A stretch of 64,000 bases of DNA from Zopfochytrium polystomum (GCA_025765615.1 JAIVFJ010000180.1:1-64000), one strand, 5' to 3'. Numbered from the stretch's first letter, positions 34,940-48,200 are shown. Notes: a model not told the origin generated them from the sequence alone. Made by a program: numbers and translations.

Positions 34940-34968
34940 ATCTGGGGGGATCAGCAAAGGGGAAACAA

Positions 34969-34999
<31 letters not shown>

Positions 35000-35218
35000 G
35001 AAGAAGAAAGTGAAATATGCCTGCTCTTGTGTGTCTGTCTGCCTGTCTGACTGTCTGTCTGTCTGTTATCTCTTCCACATGACATCCCACGTGACCACTG
35101 GCACAATTAAAAGCACTGAATTTGCATTTCATATACTTTTGGTTTAAAGTTGCATAGGAGGGGAGTGGTCGGTCGTGTCAGTCCTCCCTCAATGACCCTG
35201 CAGTCAATGAGTCACACA

Positions 35219-35255
<37 letters not shown>

Positions 35256-35358
35256 ACACACACACACACACACAACACACACACAGCGAAAACACACCGT
35301 CCCATCCCATCCCCAAAAAAAAACCACGTCCCCAAATCACATACTGTATCCCGAAAAA
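34940..35358. other. Spacer between GH35 and ureohydrolase genes with A- and CA-repeats
   Basis: Contains an A-rich tract (about 34967-35000) and (CA)n repeats (about 35217-35285) just downstream of the ureohydrolase stop. Probably GH35 promoter plus the neighbour's 3' UTR. Confidence 0.5.
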
Positions 35359-36230
35359 TCACTTGAGCGGGTGCTTGACCATCATGCCCAGGATCTCAAA
35401 GATCACGTCGGCCGCGGCCATCGTCGTCAGCTCGGCGTTGGTGTCGTACGCTGGCGCCACCTCCACCACGTCCGCCCCGACAAACCGCAGTCCCTCGAGG
35501 TCGCGCAGGATGCTGCGCAGCTCGCGCGTCGACCACCCGCCCGTCTCGGGCGTGCCCGTCGCCGGCGCAAACGCAGGGTCCAGCGAGTCAATGTCGATCG
35601 ACAGGTACACCAGGTTGTCGCCCACCACCTCGCGGATCCGCTTCGCGATCCCCTTGGTCCCGATCTCGTCGATCACCCGCGCCTCCAGGATCTCGAACCC
35701 GCACAGCGCGTCGTTGTCGTAGTCCGACGGCCCCGACAGCGTCGTCCGGATCCCCGCGTGGATCGACGCCCCCTTCTTGATCAGCCCTTCTTGCGACGCG
35801 TGGTAGAAGTACGTGCCGTGGTTGTACGCCGCTTGCTCCGACTTGTCGCCGCCGAACACGGACGGCTTCCACGTGTCGATGTGCGAGTCAAAGTGGATGA
35901 CCGACACGGGCCCGTACGCCGACGCGATGGACCGAAGGATCGGCAGGACGATCGTGCTGTATGTGTGTGTCGTGTCGGTTGGGTGTTGATAAAAGTGTAT
36001 GATATGAGAGGGGGGCAGGTTTGAGGACACGTGTACGTGCGCGTTCCATCGCGCAGACTCTTCAGCACACGTGTGTGTGCGCGTTGCACGCGCACACTCT
36101 TCGAGCACTCATTGAAACGTGCGCGTGCAAAGTGCACACTCCGTGAGCACTCGTGCGAACGTACGCGTACACGCGTACAACGCGCACACATTTACAAACC
36201 CTACTAACAGACACACACACCACACCCACA

Positions 36231-36275
<45 letters not shown>

Positions 36276-36951
36276 CTTACTGGTCGCCACCAAGAGTAAT
36301 AAGTCGGGGAAACTTTGCACCAAGGGAGCCCGCCGGCAGGCGGTCCGCCGAGGCGGGCGTTTTGTGCAGCAGCGACTTGTGGCCAAACTCCATTTGCTTG
36401 ATGGCGAGCGCATTGTCGTAGGACGTCACGGCCACGTCGCCGCAGTCGACGATGGTCGCCCACTCGGTGAACGCATTCACCTGCAAGGGGACGTTGTACC
36501 CGCCGTACAGCACCAGCCGCTTCGACCCCTGCCGGATGCCGCCCGGGCCGAACCGCGCGCCGGGGCGGTAGGACGTGGCCGTGTCGAACGGCAGCCCGAC
36601 GATGGCAATGTCGTACGACACGTCGTCGTCCGTGAAGCACTGCTGGTACGGGAGCGACGCGAACGTCGTGATGCCCGAGAAGATCGAATCCGCCTGCTTC
36701 TCCCCGTCGCCCGGGAACAGGGAGATGCCCGCGTGCAGCGGTGACTTTGTGCGCCGACTCGAGCTGGTCTTGCGGGGAGAGGCTGGTGCCACCACCGGCG
36801 CGGCCGCCTTGTCGTTCACCAGTAGCTCGTCGACTGTGCCGTCCTCTTGCACCGTCAGCGAAATCTTGGTCGCGCCGGCAGGGGACCCAGCCGTGAACGA
36901 AGCCAGGGCCGAAATGGCCACGAGGAGTGCAGGGAGCTTGCAGAAGAGCAT
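35359..36951 (-). CDS. Secreted agmatinase/guanidinobutyrase-type ureohydrolase
   Basis: Two exons (36951-36281 and 35956-35359), 422 aa, junction phase 2 (GGCGACCA|GTAAGT to CATACAG|CAC) that rebuilds GGDH. Manganese-ligand motifs of the arginase/agmatinase family are present: GGDH (His at about 224), FDSHID (about 246-251) and [13 protein letters not shown] (Asp at about 345 and 347). The N-terminus [19 protein letters not shown] then TAGSPAG is a clear cleavable signal peptide, so the enzyme is probably secreted or vacuolar. A non-conserved linker (residues about 25-85) precedes the fold. The reaction releases urea from agmatine or a similar guanidino compound; substrate cannot be decided from sequence by eye. 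Its intron is nearly filled with (CA/GT)n. Upstream across 1.7 kb lies a divergent APC permease. Confidence 0.92.
36231..36271. repeat. (CA)n microsatellite at the donor side of the ureohydrolase intron
   Basis: Alternating CA on the plus strand next to the exon-1 donor at 36281. On the coding strand it reads as a GT run immediately after the donor. Confidence 0.9.
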
Positions 36952-37361
36952 GGAGAGCTGTGACGTTTTGTGCTTCTGGAGGAGGAGGAGGGAAATACCG
37001 ATCGATTTTTGAGTGTGCAGTGTGCTTGTGGGGGTGAGTGAAGCAAAAACCCTAAGAGGCTTTGATGCTTTTATACCGTTCCAAAACGGTTCTTGTTCTC
37101 CCGTATCGACCAGTAGATAGCAGCGAGCATATCTTGCTTTGGTTTTCTGATCAAATGCGAGAGATGATCTTTGGACCATGCGTTTTTTCCAGGCGGCCAC
37201 TTCGGCTTTCGCCGCTCCATGTTCGTTTGCTGACATTTTGGTTTTCTCTCTCTTCCCACCCACTTCCGTCTCTGTCTCACTCAACACCGCACCCTCTCAC
37301 CTTTCTTACACACACACACACACACATTATCTCTGTGTCCCCCCCTCGGGGATTGGGTTTG

Positions 37362-37441
<80 letters not shown>

Positions 37442-38637
37442 CCTCAACGTCGCGAATCGTGTGTGTGAATTTCCTCCCTCCGCCGAAAGAGCCGGTGCCC
37501 GTCGGTCCGATCCCAAAGGAGCCTCCGCCGGCGATGGGAAACCTTATCGCCCATGGAGTGTGCGTTGAGCTCTTATCAGGTGCGATTCTAAGTGGCATGC
37601 ATATGCCGTTCGCACAACTGCATTTAGTGCTAGATTTCTTTGTCTGTTTTGCGTTCTCCTGTTATTTTTTTGTTTTTTTTTTTTTTTTTTTTTCGTTTCC
37701 AAGTTTCTTGGAAGCTTGTTTTTCCGTTTTTGGTTTTTCTTTTCCTTTCTCTTTTTTTTTTTGTTTTGGTTTTTCCTTTTTTCTACTAGAGACTCATCAA
37801 TCTCCGACATACAGACCGATCGGTGTGGAGAGCTGGCAAGACCGAGACCGAGAGACAGCGGTTGAGACAAAAAAAAGATCTGGCGGGCCGCCGGGTCCGC
37901 GCCACAACCCGACCCTTATCGCAGAGGTGGCACATGTCCTCTGTCCGCCACCCAGTGGGCCGTGTTCGCGCTTTCACCCCCTCACACACCAGATTATCTC
38001 TCTGCCGCTCCCTCTCACTCACGCCCTCACTCACACACACACACACACACACACACTCTCTCTCTCTCTCTCTCGTCTCTCTCTCTCGCTATCGCTCTCT
38101 CGCTCGCTCATTCACTCCCTCTCTCTCGCCCACGCTCAAACCACTCACACACTCACCCTCGCTCTCTGTCTGCCAGTCTCTCTTTCTTTCACTCTCTCCT
38201 AGCTTCGCACACGCTTCTAAAGTTGAATACACGCTTTCACTTTGGGTTTTTCGATCTCGCCAATCGTTTCTATTTTTTTTTTCTCTCTCTTGTTCACCTT
38301 TCTCGCTGCAATTGGTCCCACTATCTCGTTATCTCATCAAACAACTATTTTTTCATGTAATAACAGGAATTAAAAAACTCGAAGAAGCTGGTTGGCCCGG
38401 GGGAGGGGCTATAAGAGTGGGCGCAACTCTGCGACGACAGGCAGCTGAGGAGGGATCCTTCACCGCCAGAATCATTTCACATACACGCACATAACTCATC
38501 ACGCACACGCACACACACACCCACGCATACGCCACCTCTCCTCCCGCTCTCACTGCTGCACATACAAACGCACTGCCGAATCCCAATCCATCAATTCATC
38601 CCACCTAGCCCCGTCCGAAAAGTCAAACTCAAACACA
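36952..38637. promoter_or_regulatory. Divergent promoter region, microsatellite-rich
   Basis: About 1.7 kb between the ureohydrolase (-) and APC permease (+) genes. It contains (GT)n at 37363-37440 (about 39 units), poly-T blocks (37669-37693, 37751-37762), and CA/CT runs (38032-38085 and onward). CACACGCAC stretches lie near 38500. No gene is supported; open frames here read through the repeats. Confidence 0.55.
37363..37440. repeat. Long (GT)n microsatellite
   Basis: About 39 uninterrupted GT units, the longest dinucleotide run of that type in the window. Confidence 0.95.
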
Positions 38638-40368
38638 ATGACAAAGGACAACGTCGAGGCACAGTTAGGGAAGGATGACGCTGACGCGAGCCGCCTCGAG
38701 AAACTCGGTTACAAGCAGGAGCTCAACCGCAGCATCTCATCATTCAGCAACTTTGGAGCCACGCTTTCGATTGTTAGCATCCCGGCGGCGACGTACCCTC
38801 TCTTCTTCTACGGGCTTTCCACCGGAGGTAAGCAAAGAGAAGGCATTTCTCGCGTTGTGACACGCTCGTCTGACTTCGAACTGGTTTTCTCGCCCCCTCC
38901 AATTCAAATACAGGTCCCGCGGCCATGCTGATCTCGTGGCCCATCGTCGGGGTCCTTTCATGCACCATCGGCATCTCTTTGGGCGAAATCATATCGGCCT
39001 ACCCAACGGCAGGCGGTGTTTACTACTGGAGCGCCAACCTCTCCGGGCCAAAGCTCGCGCCGGTCGTCTCCTTCTTCACTGGTTGGTTCAACTTTATCGG
39101 CCAAATGGGCCTCACCGCTGCCGCCTCCTTCGCAGCGGCGCAGCTTGTCATTGCATGCTTCTACGCCGGAGGCGTTCTCAACGTCGATGACCACCCAACG
39201 ACCAGCTTGTACTACAAGGGCATTGTCAACGTCCTGAACATCCTGATTCTCTTGCTTTCTGCCCTGCTTAACACGACCGCGGTCAAGTGGCTTGGGTGGA
39301 TGGCTTCCGTCTCTGTGTTTTTCAACATTGGCGGCATGGCGCTTAGCGTTATTTTGGCTGCTATCATGACGCCTACGAGAATCGCCCTGTCCGACCTCTT
39401 CAACTACTGGGTGAATGCCACCGGCTTGCCCGACGTCTGTAAGTTTGCCCTCCGCTCTCCTTGTCGTTTTTTTTTTTTTTGGTGAATCCCACTAACAGCA
39501 GAAACGCCCCTTACTCTTTGCTTTACCAGACTGCGGCGCAATTTCCGTCCTCGTGGCATGCTTCACATTCTGCGGATACGACAGCGCGGCCCACCTCATC
39601 GAAGAAACGAAAAACGCCGACATCGGCGGGCCTGTCTCGATCGTGTCCACCCTCGTCACCAACGTCCCCCTCGGCTGGTTCCTCCTCATGGGCCTGCTGA
39701 CGACCGTCCCCGCCAACCAGGACGACCTCGTCGCGCTCGCGCTCGCGCCCAACTCGACTTCCGTCATCGTCGACGTCCTCATCAACGCCACCACCCCCGC
39801 CGTCGGCATCTTCCTCACCATCGTCGTCGCCATCTCCATCGTCTTCTGCGCCATCTCCATGATCGCAACCCACTCCCGCATGATCTTCGCCTTCTCCCGC
39901 GACGGCGCCGTCCCCGACTTCTTCCACCGCCTCTCCGACGCGAAAACCCCGACCCGCGCCGTCTGGCTCGCCGTCGTCCTCGACATTGTCGTCTGCCTCC
40001 CCTCCCTCGGCGCAGCGACCGCTTTCACCGCGCTTACCGCGCTCGGCACCGTCGGCCTCTACGTCTCGTACGCTATCCCCATCTTCTTCCGCGTCCTGCA
40101 CAACAAGCAGTTCATTCGCGGCAGGTGGAACGTCGGCGCGTTCGGCCCGTACGTCGCAGCCGTCGCCGTCGTCTGGGTCGCTTACGTCACCGTCGCGCTG
40201 AACCTTCCGACCGTCACTACGGACCCGTGGGACCCGACGCTGTTCAACTGGGCGCCCGTCGAGCTGGGCGGCATCATTTTCTTGTTCACCGCCTTTTGGG
40301 TCTTGTCCGCGAGAAAGTGGTTCAAGGGCCCAAAGATTGACGAGGAGACGCTCAAGGCGTACCAGTGA
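38638..40368 (+). CDS. APC-superfamily amino acid/choline permease (GABA permease-like)
   Basis: Three exons (38638-38827, 38914-39438, 39530-40368), 517 aa; junctions ACCGGAG|GTAAGC to ATACAG|GTC and GACGTCT|GTAAGT to TTACCAG|ACT, both phase 1. About twelve hydrophobic helices. Family blocks: RSISSFSNFGATLSIVS in TM1, AYPTAGGVYYWSANLSGPK, FTGWFNFIGQMG, FCGYDSAAHLIEETKNA and SRMIFAFSRDGAVPDFF. These match the fungal GABA/choline branch (Uga4/Hnm1-like, ACT family). It would import a small amine or amino acid with protons across the plasma membrane; substrate is inference. Codon third positions are strongly C-rich. Intron 2 contains a poly-T tract before the pyrimidine-rich acceptor. Confidence 0.92.
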
Positions 40369-41056
40369 GACGACCGCGAGATTACAAGGTTGGAGGCGTG
40401 TGTGCACTCTCAAATGTTGGGGGAGGGAGGGGTCTCCTTGCACCTTGGCAACAAAACTTTTTCACGCGCTGCGCTGGGTTCGAAACCATTTCTTTTTTCT
40501 TCATCTGTGGGACAGGCAAGGCTTCGAACCAACTATCTCTGGCGCGGGACTCCGCTGTTCGTCCTTGCTATTCTTTTTGCGTGACTTTCTTATATTTTCG
40601 ATGCCTTTGTGTGTAAACCCTCCAAAGTGGTGTTGGAACCACTTTCCACTCCGTTTAAAATACTCTCTATGAACTTATCGAGTTGGTGGTTGGGAAGTGG
40701 AACGGCCAGGATGCTCAACGCAAAAAAAAATAAAAATAAAAACATTGAGCTCAAACTGGCCATGGCAATTAATCAAGGTGTTGATCCATTATAATGTAAT
40801 ATGCGAATTAATACATGCGTGAGGAAGATGTAAAAAATGCTGTGCACATGAGGAAGTGGGTCCTTTGCAAAGAGTAGAATATGGGAAGGGTTCGGGGAAG
40901 TGATTGGGAAGGGGATGACACGACTGCAAAAGGTAGAAACTCTTTTTTTTCCGTTTGAAAGCAAACTACGACTAAGAAGAAAGGTGAAGAGGCAAAAACC
41001 AGACTGCCGTTAAACGTCTCGACGTCTCAACGAACCACAAGTCCCCGAAACCACAT
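40369..41056. other. Convergent spacer between APC and MATE genes
   Basis: About 690 bp with no gene. Contains short A-rich stretches near 40721-40745. Presumably 3' UTRs of two converging genes. Confidence 0.5.
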
Positions 41057-41731
41057 TCAGTGCGAAGGGATCCCGACCTCTCCGGCGCTGATCCTCTCCT
41101 GGCACTTCTCCACCTCGACCTTCCAGTCGGTCCTCCACACCACCACGAGCTCGAGCGCGCCGACCAAAAACAGCGCAATGCACTGCCCGATCCACAGCCC
41201 CTCCAACCCCGCGCCCAGCCGGAACGCCAGCACGAACCCGGCGGGCAGCGCGACGACGTAGTACGCGACGAGATTCACCTGCGCCCCGACGTGCTGCCGT
41301 CCCATCCCGCGCAGGCTGCCGCCGCACGACGCTGCCAGCCCGTCGGCCACTTGGAACATGGCCACCCACGGCATCACCCGCGACACCACGGAAGCCACCT
41401 CCCCGTCGTCGCTGAAGAGGTAGCCGAAGGACTCGCGGTACCACACCATCGCGAACATTAGCACCCCGCCGACCGCCGCCGCCACCCCCGCGGACACGAG
41501 CGCGCTGAGCCGCGCGTGCCGCGAACGGGAGAGTCCAAGGAGGTTGCCGATCCGGTTCGACGTGGCGATCGAGATGCCGAAGGGAAGCGTGTTGATGATC
41601 TGGTCGGTCGTCATGATCACGCTCTGCGCGGCCATGGGCAGTCGCCCGAGGAGGCCGGCGGCCAGCGCGACGATTTCGAACGCCCACCACTCGGTTCCAA
41701 CCTGGTGGTGGAGGATAATGTAACAGCGTGT

Positions 41732-41762
<31 letters not shown>

Positions 41763-42975
41763 CTTTCCCTTTCGAACCCCACCTATCTTGCCCATTTGCT
41801 AGCTCCCCACACAAACACACACGCACACTCACAGACACACACACATACCATGAAGATCCCGGGAATAGCCAGATCCAAAAAGATGCCCCAGTTTTGCAGA
41901 GACTTGCGGGTCCAGCCGCCCCATCCGGCCTTGCCCTCAAAGAGCGCAATGTACAGGACGAGGAGAACCTGCATCAGCCAGTACGTGATAGAGGTGGCAA
42001 TCGGTGCGCCGATAAAGCCCAAGCCGTACGATTCGTGCCACACAAGGACGTAGTTCAAGAGGACATTGACGGGTGAAGCAATCATGAGGACGTAGGTGCC
42101 TGCGTGCATGATGCCCTGCGCTTGGAGGAATTTCCTGCCGAAATAAAAGGCGGTTGAGTGCATATTCTTCCTTCCATGAGGGCGGCTTTGGATTTTTCAA
42201 CGCTTACTTTGTGGCTTCAAAGTAAATGTAACCGGGGGCGCCGAGGATGAGCCAGCGCAGAAACTGGGCCGTCATGGCGCTGAGCTCGGGGTCCTGGCCG
42301 AGCAGGAGGAGCACGGGCTCTACGTTCCACCAGAGCACGGCGATCGGGAGAAACATGAGCGACATGATCCAGATGGCCCGCTGGAGGTGCACGCCGACCT
42401 TGGTCTTGTCGGACGCGCCAGTCCAAGCTTGACTGCAGAGCGTGTCTAGTGGTGTTGAGAGAGGCGGTGTGGGTTAGGGAGGGGGCAGGAGGGTAAGGGG
42501 AGGAGAAGGAGTGCGGTGGTGGGTGAGTGCGCTTGCGCCGAAAAAGCTCGAATCAGCAGACCACGAACCCAGAGCCGTCGCCGATCCAAGAGCCATGACC
42601 CACGCCGTGACCATGGCGAACATGAACGCGAAGGCCGCGGCAGCGAGCTCGTCGGGGCCCTGAGAGACGTGGCAGAAGAACAGAGAACGTGAGCGAGCTG
42701 TTCTTGCAAAAACAAGAAAAAAAGGGTCAAGACGGGGGGAGCTACTCAACCATCCTTCCGACGATTAAGACGCTGCCGGTCTGGAGGCTGTTCTGCAGCA
42801 TGTACGCGAGTGCGACCGGCACCGACGTCTTGACGATGACCCACGCCTCTGGCAGTGGCCGTGCCGCACCGGCCGGGTCGACCGAGGCGGCGGCCCCTGA
42901 GGTGGTTGTGAGGAGTAGCGGCGAGGACTCGTTCGCCGTGGCGGCGGTAGTTGGGAGGGCGTCGCCGTGAGGCAT
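41057..42975 (-). CDS. MATE-family multidrug/toxic-compound efflux transporter
   Basis: Five exons: 42975-42751, 42659-42569, 42445-42208, 42134-41849 and 41701-41057, 494 aa with consistent phases. MATE hallmarks: SVPVALAYMLQNSLQTGSV in TM1, GPDELAAAAFAFMFAMVTAW, ALDTLCSQAWTGA across the exon 2/3 junction, PELSAMTAQFLRWLILGAPG, MIASPVNVLLNYVLV, the GTEWWAFEIVALAAG block and FGISIATSNRIGNLLG. Twelve helices are expected. It would export organic cations or metabolites by H+ or Na+ antiport, at the plasma membrane or vacuole. The last intron holds a poly-T (poly-A in coding sense) tract and (CA/GT)n. The 5' flank is CT-microsatellite-rich. The first exon has a short acidic dileucine-like start (ESSPLLL). 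Confidence 0.93.
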
Positions 42976-43088
42976 TGTTGCGGGAAGAAAGTATGTCCTG
43001 CTGTTCGAGAGAGAGAGAGCAAGGGGGATTCTACTTTGCTCACTTGGGGGAACAAAACAGAATAATGCTTTCTCTCCGCTCTCCCTCT

Positions 43089-43163
<75 letters not shown>

Positions 43164-45264
43164 TCTCTCGCTCTCTCTCTGTCTCTCTCTCCCTCTCTCT
43201 CTCTACTCTCAGAGTGAGGGGGATTCCATGAAGCGCGCGATACGAGTCCGAACACCCGACCGAGACGACGACGACAGGCGATAAAGTGTGCCTATCGCTC
43301 TCCGCTCTCGAGCCCCTCCAATTAATATCAGATCTAATCGCCCCAATGAGAAAGTCTCAGAAATAAATAAACAAAAACCTCAGTCCGCTCGATCCCCAGC
43401 GGCATGAAAAAGTTTCGTGTTCAATCCGATCCTTGGCCCGGTATACGGGGCCGTCGGAGTCGGGATTTGTGCTGATTGTCCCCGGCCGGACCGATTGCGG
43501 GGTCGGCGCCGCAGGATCTCGGCATCTTCTCGGTGGGGCGTGGGCGAAGCGCCGGCAGGGGGGACCCGAGCGAGCTCGGTGGGTCAGGTCTTCCTTGCAT
43601 GCATTATCTCACTCGGCTGGAGCAACGATAAGAGAATGGGTGTGTGCAACGCAGTGAGATTGAAAATCTCCAGGCGGACCCTCCGATTGGAGAACTTGTG
43701 ATCAATCTCATGTTTTACGGGGGGGAAAAAAATGAAAGAAAGAAAGAACGGTTTGATTTGAGAGTGATGGAATCTTCGGACAAGTGCTGCGCTTTGCATA
43801 GTGCAGTACATGGCTTTGCATAGTCGTCTGTTGATTGAGATACGAAGGACGTGGCCTACCCCCTCCTCCCCCTCCCGACTCCATTTGTCGGCCATTCATT
43901 ATTTTAACTTTTTGATGCGTACCTCTCATCAAACCATCTTTATGACGTGCGTGGCGGTTGAAACCGGCACGGAGATGGGCCCCGCGCAGGAGAACAAGAC
44001 CGCGAGCAGAATCCCAGGAAAAAAAACGGATCGGGTATGTGGTTTTGCAAATCGAGTTCCTTGAAGATTTTCGAAGACGCTTCAAAAACGGGAAAAATAC
44101 AAAAAAATAGTGGTGGGTAAGAATTGAAGCGAAAGCCCGCCGGTACAAAAATTTCCATCCACGGCAGCCTCTTTACTCGTGGTTTAATACCAATCCTTCG
44201 CAACACCACGGGGCAATGGCCTGACCGCTCCAGTAGCTGTCATCGACGCGGCGCTCCCCCCCTCCCAGAGGGGGTGGGGGGCCGGCGGGCGGCCGAGTTT
44301 CTCGATCATGGTGCAGACGTAGGGTCGAGCTGGTTCGCTTCATGCCTCATTCTTTCTGCTGAACAAACACTTTCTGGTTTCCTTTTTTTTTTTTTGGAGC
44401 GCGGGGCCCAAGACGAGAAGTTTTTGTTGTGACTCTCGGCACGTTGGATTGTAACTGGCAGGGCGTTGGAAAAAAGGGAGCGTGGACATAGCAAATGGCC
44501 CCCTTTCGACAAGCCACCACAACATTTTTTTGCACGGAGCAGCACGTCTTTGGCCATACAGACCTGATATATTCGGCTTCGGCCCAAAAACGGGCCTGGT
44601 TTGTCCTTCGCCAAAAAAAAAAAAAAAAAAAAAAGCACTTCGTCGCTAGGAGTCGAAGGTGCCATGGTAGAGTGAGTGCGACGAAACACCCGACGGGAGA
44701 TGCCCCCGCCCCCCCCCTTGCGAACGAACGGAACAGGAATTAAAACCGACTTTCCTCTCATTTATTTTATCTTTGGTCGTGTTAAATACATACACAGCGA
44801 CACTAATCTTGAAGCGCCCAACGCGGATTGTTTTTCCAACTTGAAGGGCAAAGCAGCAGGTCAGGCATTTCTTTTTTTTTCTTTCTTTTTTTTTCTTTCT
44901 TTGTTTTTCTTTTAAAAAAGACCTCTGCGAGGGCCAGCACGGCCGCTGCCTCGAGGCAGCAAGCGGTAGGAAATGAAGCAGCAAGCAACAACGAGAATGA
45001 TTGATTACAGGATGGGACTTTGAAAGAAAAAACAAGAACAACAACAGGGGAAGACCGAAAGGAACGGGACGAAACAATGATCGGCTGAGACTCTCCGACG
45101 GTGCCACACCCCAACCACTACAAAAACAAAAAAGGAAGAACAAACGGGTGCGGGGGAAGCACCGTGGGCGGGGGTTGCAAGAGCGGCGCTTGCAATAAGA
45201 AGCAGGAAAAAGAATAAAAAAGGAAGAGGGGAGACTAAAAGAGGAATCATCCGTTCATCGCAAC
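42976..45264. other. Gene-free region with CT microsatellites
   Basis: About 2.3 kb. Begins with (CT)n at 43093-43205 in the MATE 5' flank. It continues with a GC-rich stretch (about 43430-43610) without sustained codon signal, then T-, A- and G-rich homopolymer tracts (44380-44396, 44617-44634, 44870-44905). No gene supported on either strand. Confidence 0.5.
43093..43205. repeat. (CT)n microsatellite
   Basis: Interrupted CT run over about 110 bp, immediately upstream of the MATE start codon. Confidence 0.9.
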
Positions 45265-48200
45265 CTAGCCGTGTTTGAAGAAAAAAGCTCTTTGCGGCAT
45301 CTCAATCTTTGTTGCTATGCCCCACCGTGCAGCCGAGTCTGGAGCATTCCTAGCGGCAGGTCGTCCTCCTCTGCAGACGTGGCCGCGGCAGCCGCAGCCG
45401 CCGCCGACGGCGATGCCCCAGCCACCGCGACCGCGGCTCCAGGACCCATGCTCCAAGATCGTCCACGCGCTGAAGACTTTGCAGGCGCGGGTAGCCGTGG
45501 CGAGGTTGACGGCGGTGCCACCGTGCGAGCTCCGCGCGCTTCCCGCGGTAGGGATGCCGCCGGTGGCGCCGCCGCCGCCGGCTCCGGGCCTGCCCCCAGC
45601 CGACAAGCTGCCGGCGCTGAAGCTCCGATTCCGTCCCGCAGCGTTCTCAGTGGAAACTGTATGGTCCATAGCTGCTGTAGTCGTCGGCGCCGCCGCCGCC
45701 GCAACAACTGCTGCACCGCTTCGACGCCCTCCGCGGCCAGCACCTGCGCTAACTCCAGTCACAGTACTTGTCCGCCGCGGTGCTGCACCGCCGCTCACGG
45801 TACGAACCTTTCCGGCCGCAGTCGGAGCCGTTGCACTGCTCCCAATAAGTCCTCCCGCGCCGCCGGCTGTCAGCTCCGCGTCGCTTCGCCACCGCAGTTC
45901 GGCTTCCAGGAGCGTACCAGGCCCGACGCTGCGCCGCTTTCCGCGGGTCGGGGAGATCGAACCTGGCGGCAACGCGAGCGACGAAGCCGCGCCACCCACA
46001 GAATTTGTCCAATTCTTGTTGCTGCTGTTGCTGCTACGTGCGGATCCTTGCGGCGGGGACAACCAAGCGGTGCTACCGCCCGCAGCCGTGACCTTCCCAG
46101 CACTGCCGGAGGTAGACGCACTCCCTGGCGCCGAGCCACCGCGTTGCTGCTGCTGCTGCTGCGGCTGAGATTGCGGGCGTTCATCGCGGTCGCTCTCCGA
46201 GTCGGACCCCATAACCGCCGCAAAGTGGTCCAAGTTTCGTCCTGATCGAACCACGCTTCCTCGGGTTGCTGACCTAACACCAGTCGTTGTTGATGACGGT
46301 GATGACGATGCAGGTAGTGGCGGCGGCGGCGGCGTCGCACCACCAACCGCCACAGGGTCTCCGGCAAAGGCGGGGACCGGCGCAGGAGGTGCGCTCGCCA
46401 GGGCCACCCAGGACTGTGCAGCGGAAGCGGGGCCGCCGTCGTAAAGGTGGTGGGGAACTGGAGGCGCCGGCAACGAGGAAGCGAGCGGCATGCTTGGACG
46501 CTGCGGCTGACCAATGTGCGGTGGTGGATGCTGAGCTTGGACGGGCCGAAACTGTGGAACTGACGGTGGAGTTTCAAAAGCCCCGCTGGCGGCGGCGGCT
46601 GCTGCGTTAATCAGCAGAGGTGGGTTTGGAAGGAACGGGGCAGTTTGGCGGAAAGGAAACGCTCCTTGCAGCGGGGGGTTCGGCGCGGCAGGCGCTTGAG
46701 CCACAAATGTCGAGGGTTGGGAAAGGTCGACTAGCGGGGCTTCGGGTATAAGTTGCTTCTTGGACAAGCGTCCAGGAGCAATGCGCCCACTGTCCACAGG
46801 CTCCACGGAAACTTCATCAGCAGCGGTGGTGCGGTCGGAATCCTTGTCGCCAGACGTCGCGTCGGCGTTTTTCTTCTTCTTGCCCTTTTTTTCCCTTCTT
46901 CCTTCGCTTAGGACCTTGGCGATTCAACGTAACATCTGCGCGGAAACATGAGACGAACGAAGCATCGAGGTACGGGCGAAGGACGAACGAAAATGACTTC
47001 CAAACGACAAATACCTGCGTGGACGGACAGTATGAACAGCATCAAGTTTGAGATGACAACCTGCTGTAGAAGCGGCCGACGATCTTGTGCCAGCTTAACG
47101 TGCGAACTTCGGTATATTGATTTTTCCACTTCCAGCGGGAAGCGGCTCCAATCTTGGTTCGTCGCTGCTGTGTTTCCCGAAGCTCGGAGATCGTGTTCCA
47201 ACTCGAGAATGGGCGATTTTTGAAGTACGTCGCCAACCCCGGCTCCGCTGCCGCCGCTTCCACTGTTACCTCCACCTCCACCGCCAAACAGCCGCTGCGT
47301 GATGCCGATTTTCGCTGCTCCCGGCTTCCCGGACAGGCTACTGTTATTGAGTGAAGTGGGCAGGTCTACCGCCTTCCCAGCTCTTTCGCTCCCAATCGCA
47401 GCAGCCTTCCGATGCTTTGCATTTGACCCGGATCCGCTATGCATCAGCCCAGAGAACCAGGACCAGGTTGACGGTTTTTCCAGAGCCGCGACCGGCGTCT
47501 TTTGGTGTTGTTGCTGTTGGCGCTCCCTTAGCGCCTGCTCGTGATCGAGATCGCCTGATTCAGCCGGAAGGGCGAAAGGTGCAACAGAGTTTTGCGATTC
47601 GTCGCTCTCTGGAGTTGGCGGGGTTTCGCCGACAACGTCAACTGGCACTGCTGCTGCAGGGTATCCTGCCTTCAGCTGTGTGTCCAAGTTCCCAAGGTCT
47701 TTCGTATTGATTGAGAGCGTTGCTACGCGCCGTGGAGAGATGGCTGTCTTTTCGCTATGGGACGACGGAGCGTTTGTTGAGGTGCTTTTTTCGAGGGGCG
47801 GGACGGCCTCCGAAGGCTCCACTTCAGTTTCAGCGAAAGTGCCACCTGTTGATGTATCCTTTAAATACTCGTCGCGGCCGGGCGAGGACAGGGGTAACAT
47901 CTGAGGATCAACGAGTTGCTCAAGTGAGGTAAAAGGGTCAAAGGGGCTTTCTGGATCCACAGGACTGCTGGAGTTTGACCAATCGCTGTCAGACAGCTCC
48001 GATTCGGTTTCAGATTGTATGGATTCGGCTTTGGAGCCGAGGGCAGAGTCAGAGGCAATGTCTCCCGAACCGTCGAGACGGCCGTGTCCCTCTGCCGCCG
48101 TGATGTCGTTGAGACCGACTAGTTCACTTGCCTCGCCCTTGCTGTCATCGACGTCACCGCCCCACCTATCGCTAAGATTCTCGTGCAGACGATGGGTCGT

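Noticed and set aside
35220..36271. CRISPR-like appearance of regularly spaced CA repeats
   Set aside because: Plain dinucleotide microsatellites without unique spacers; the host is eukaryotic.
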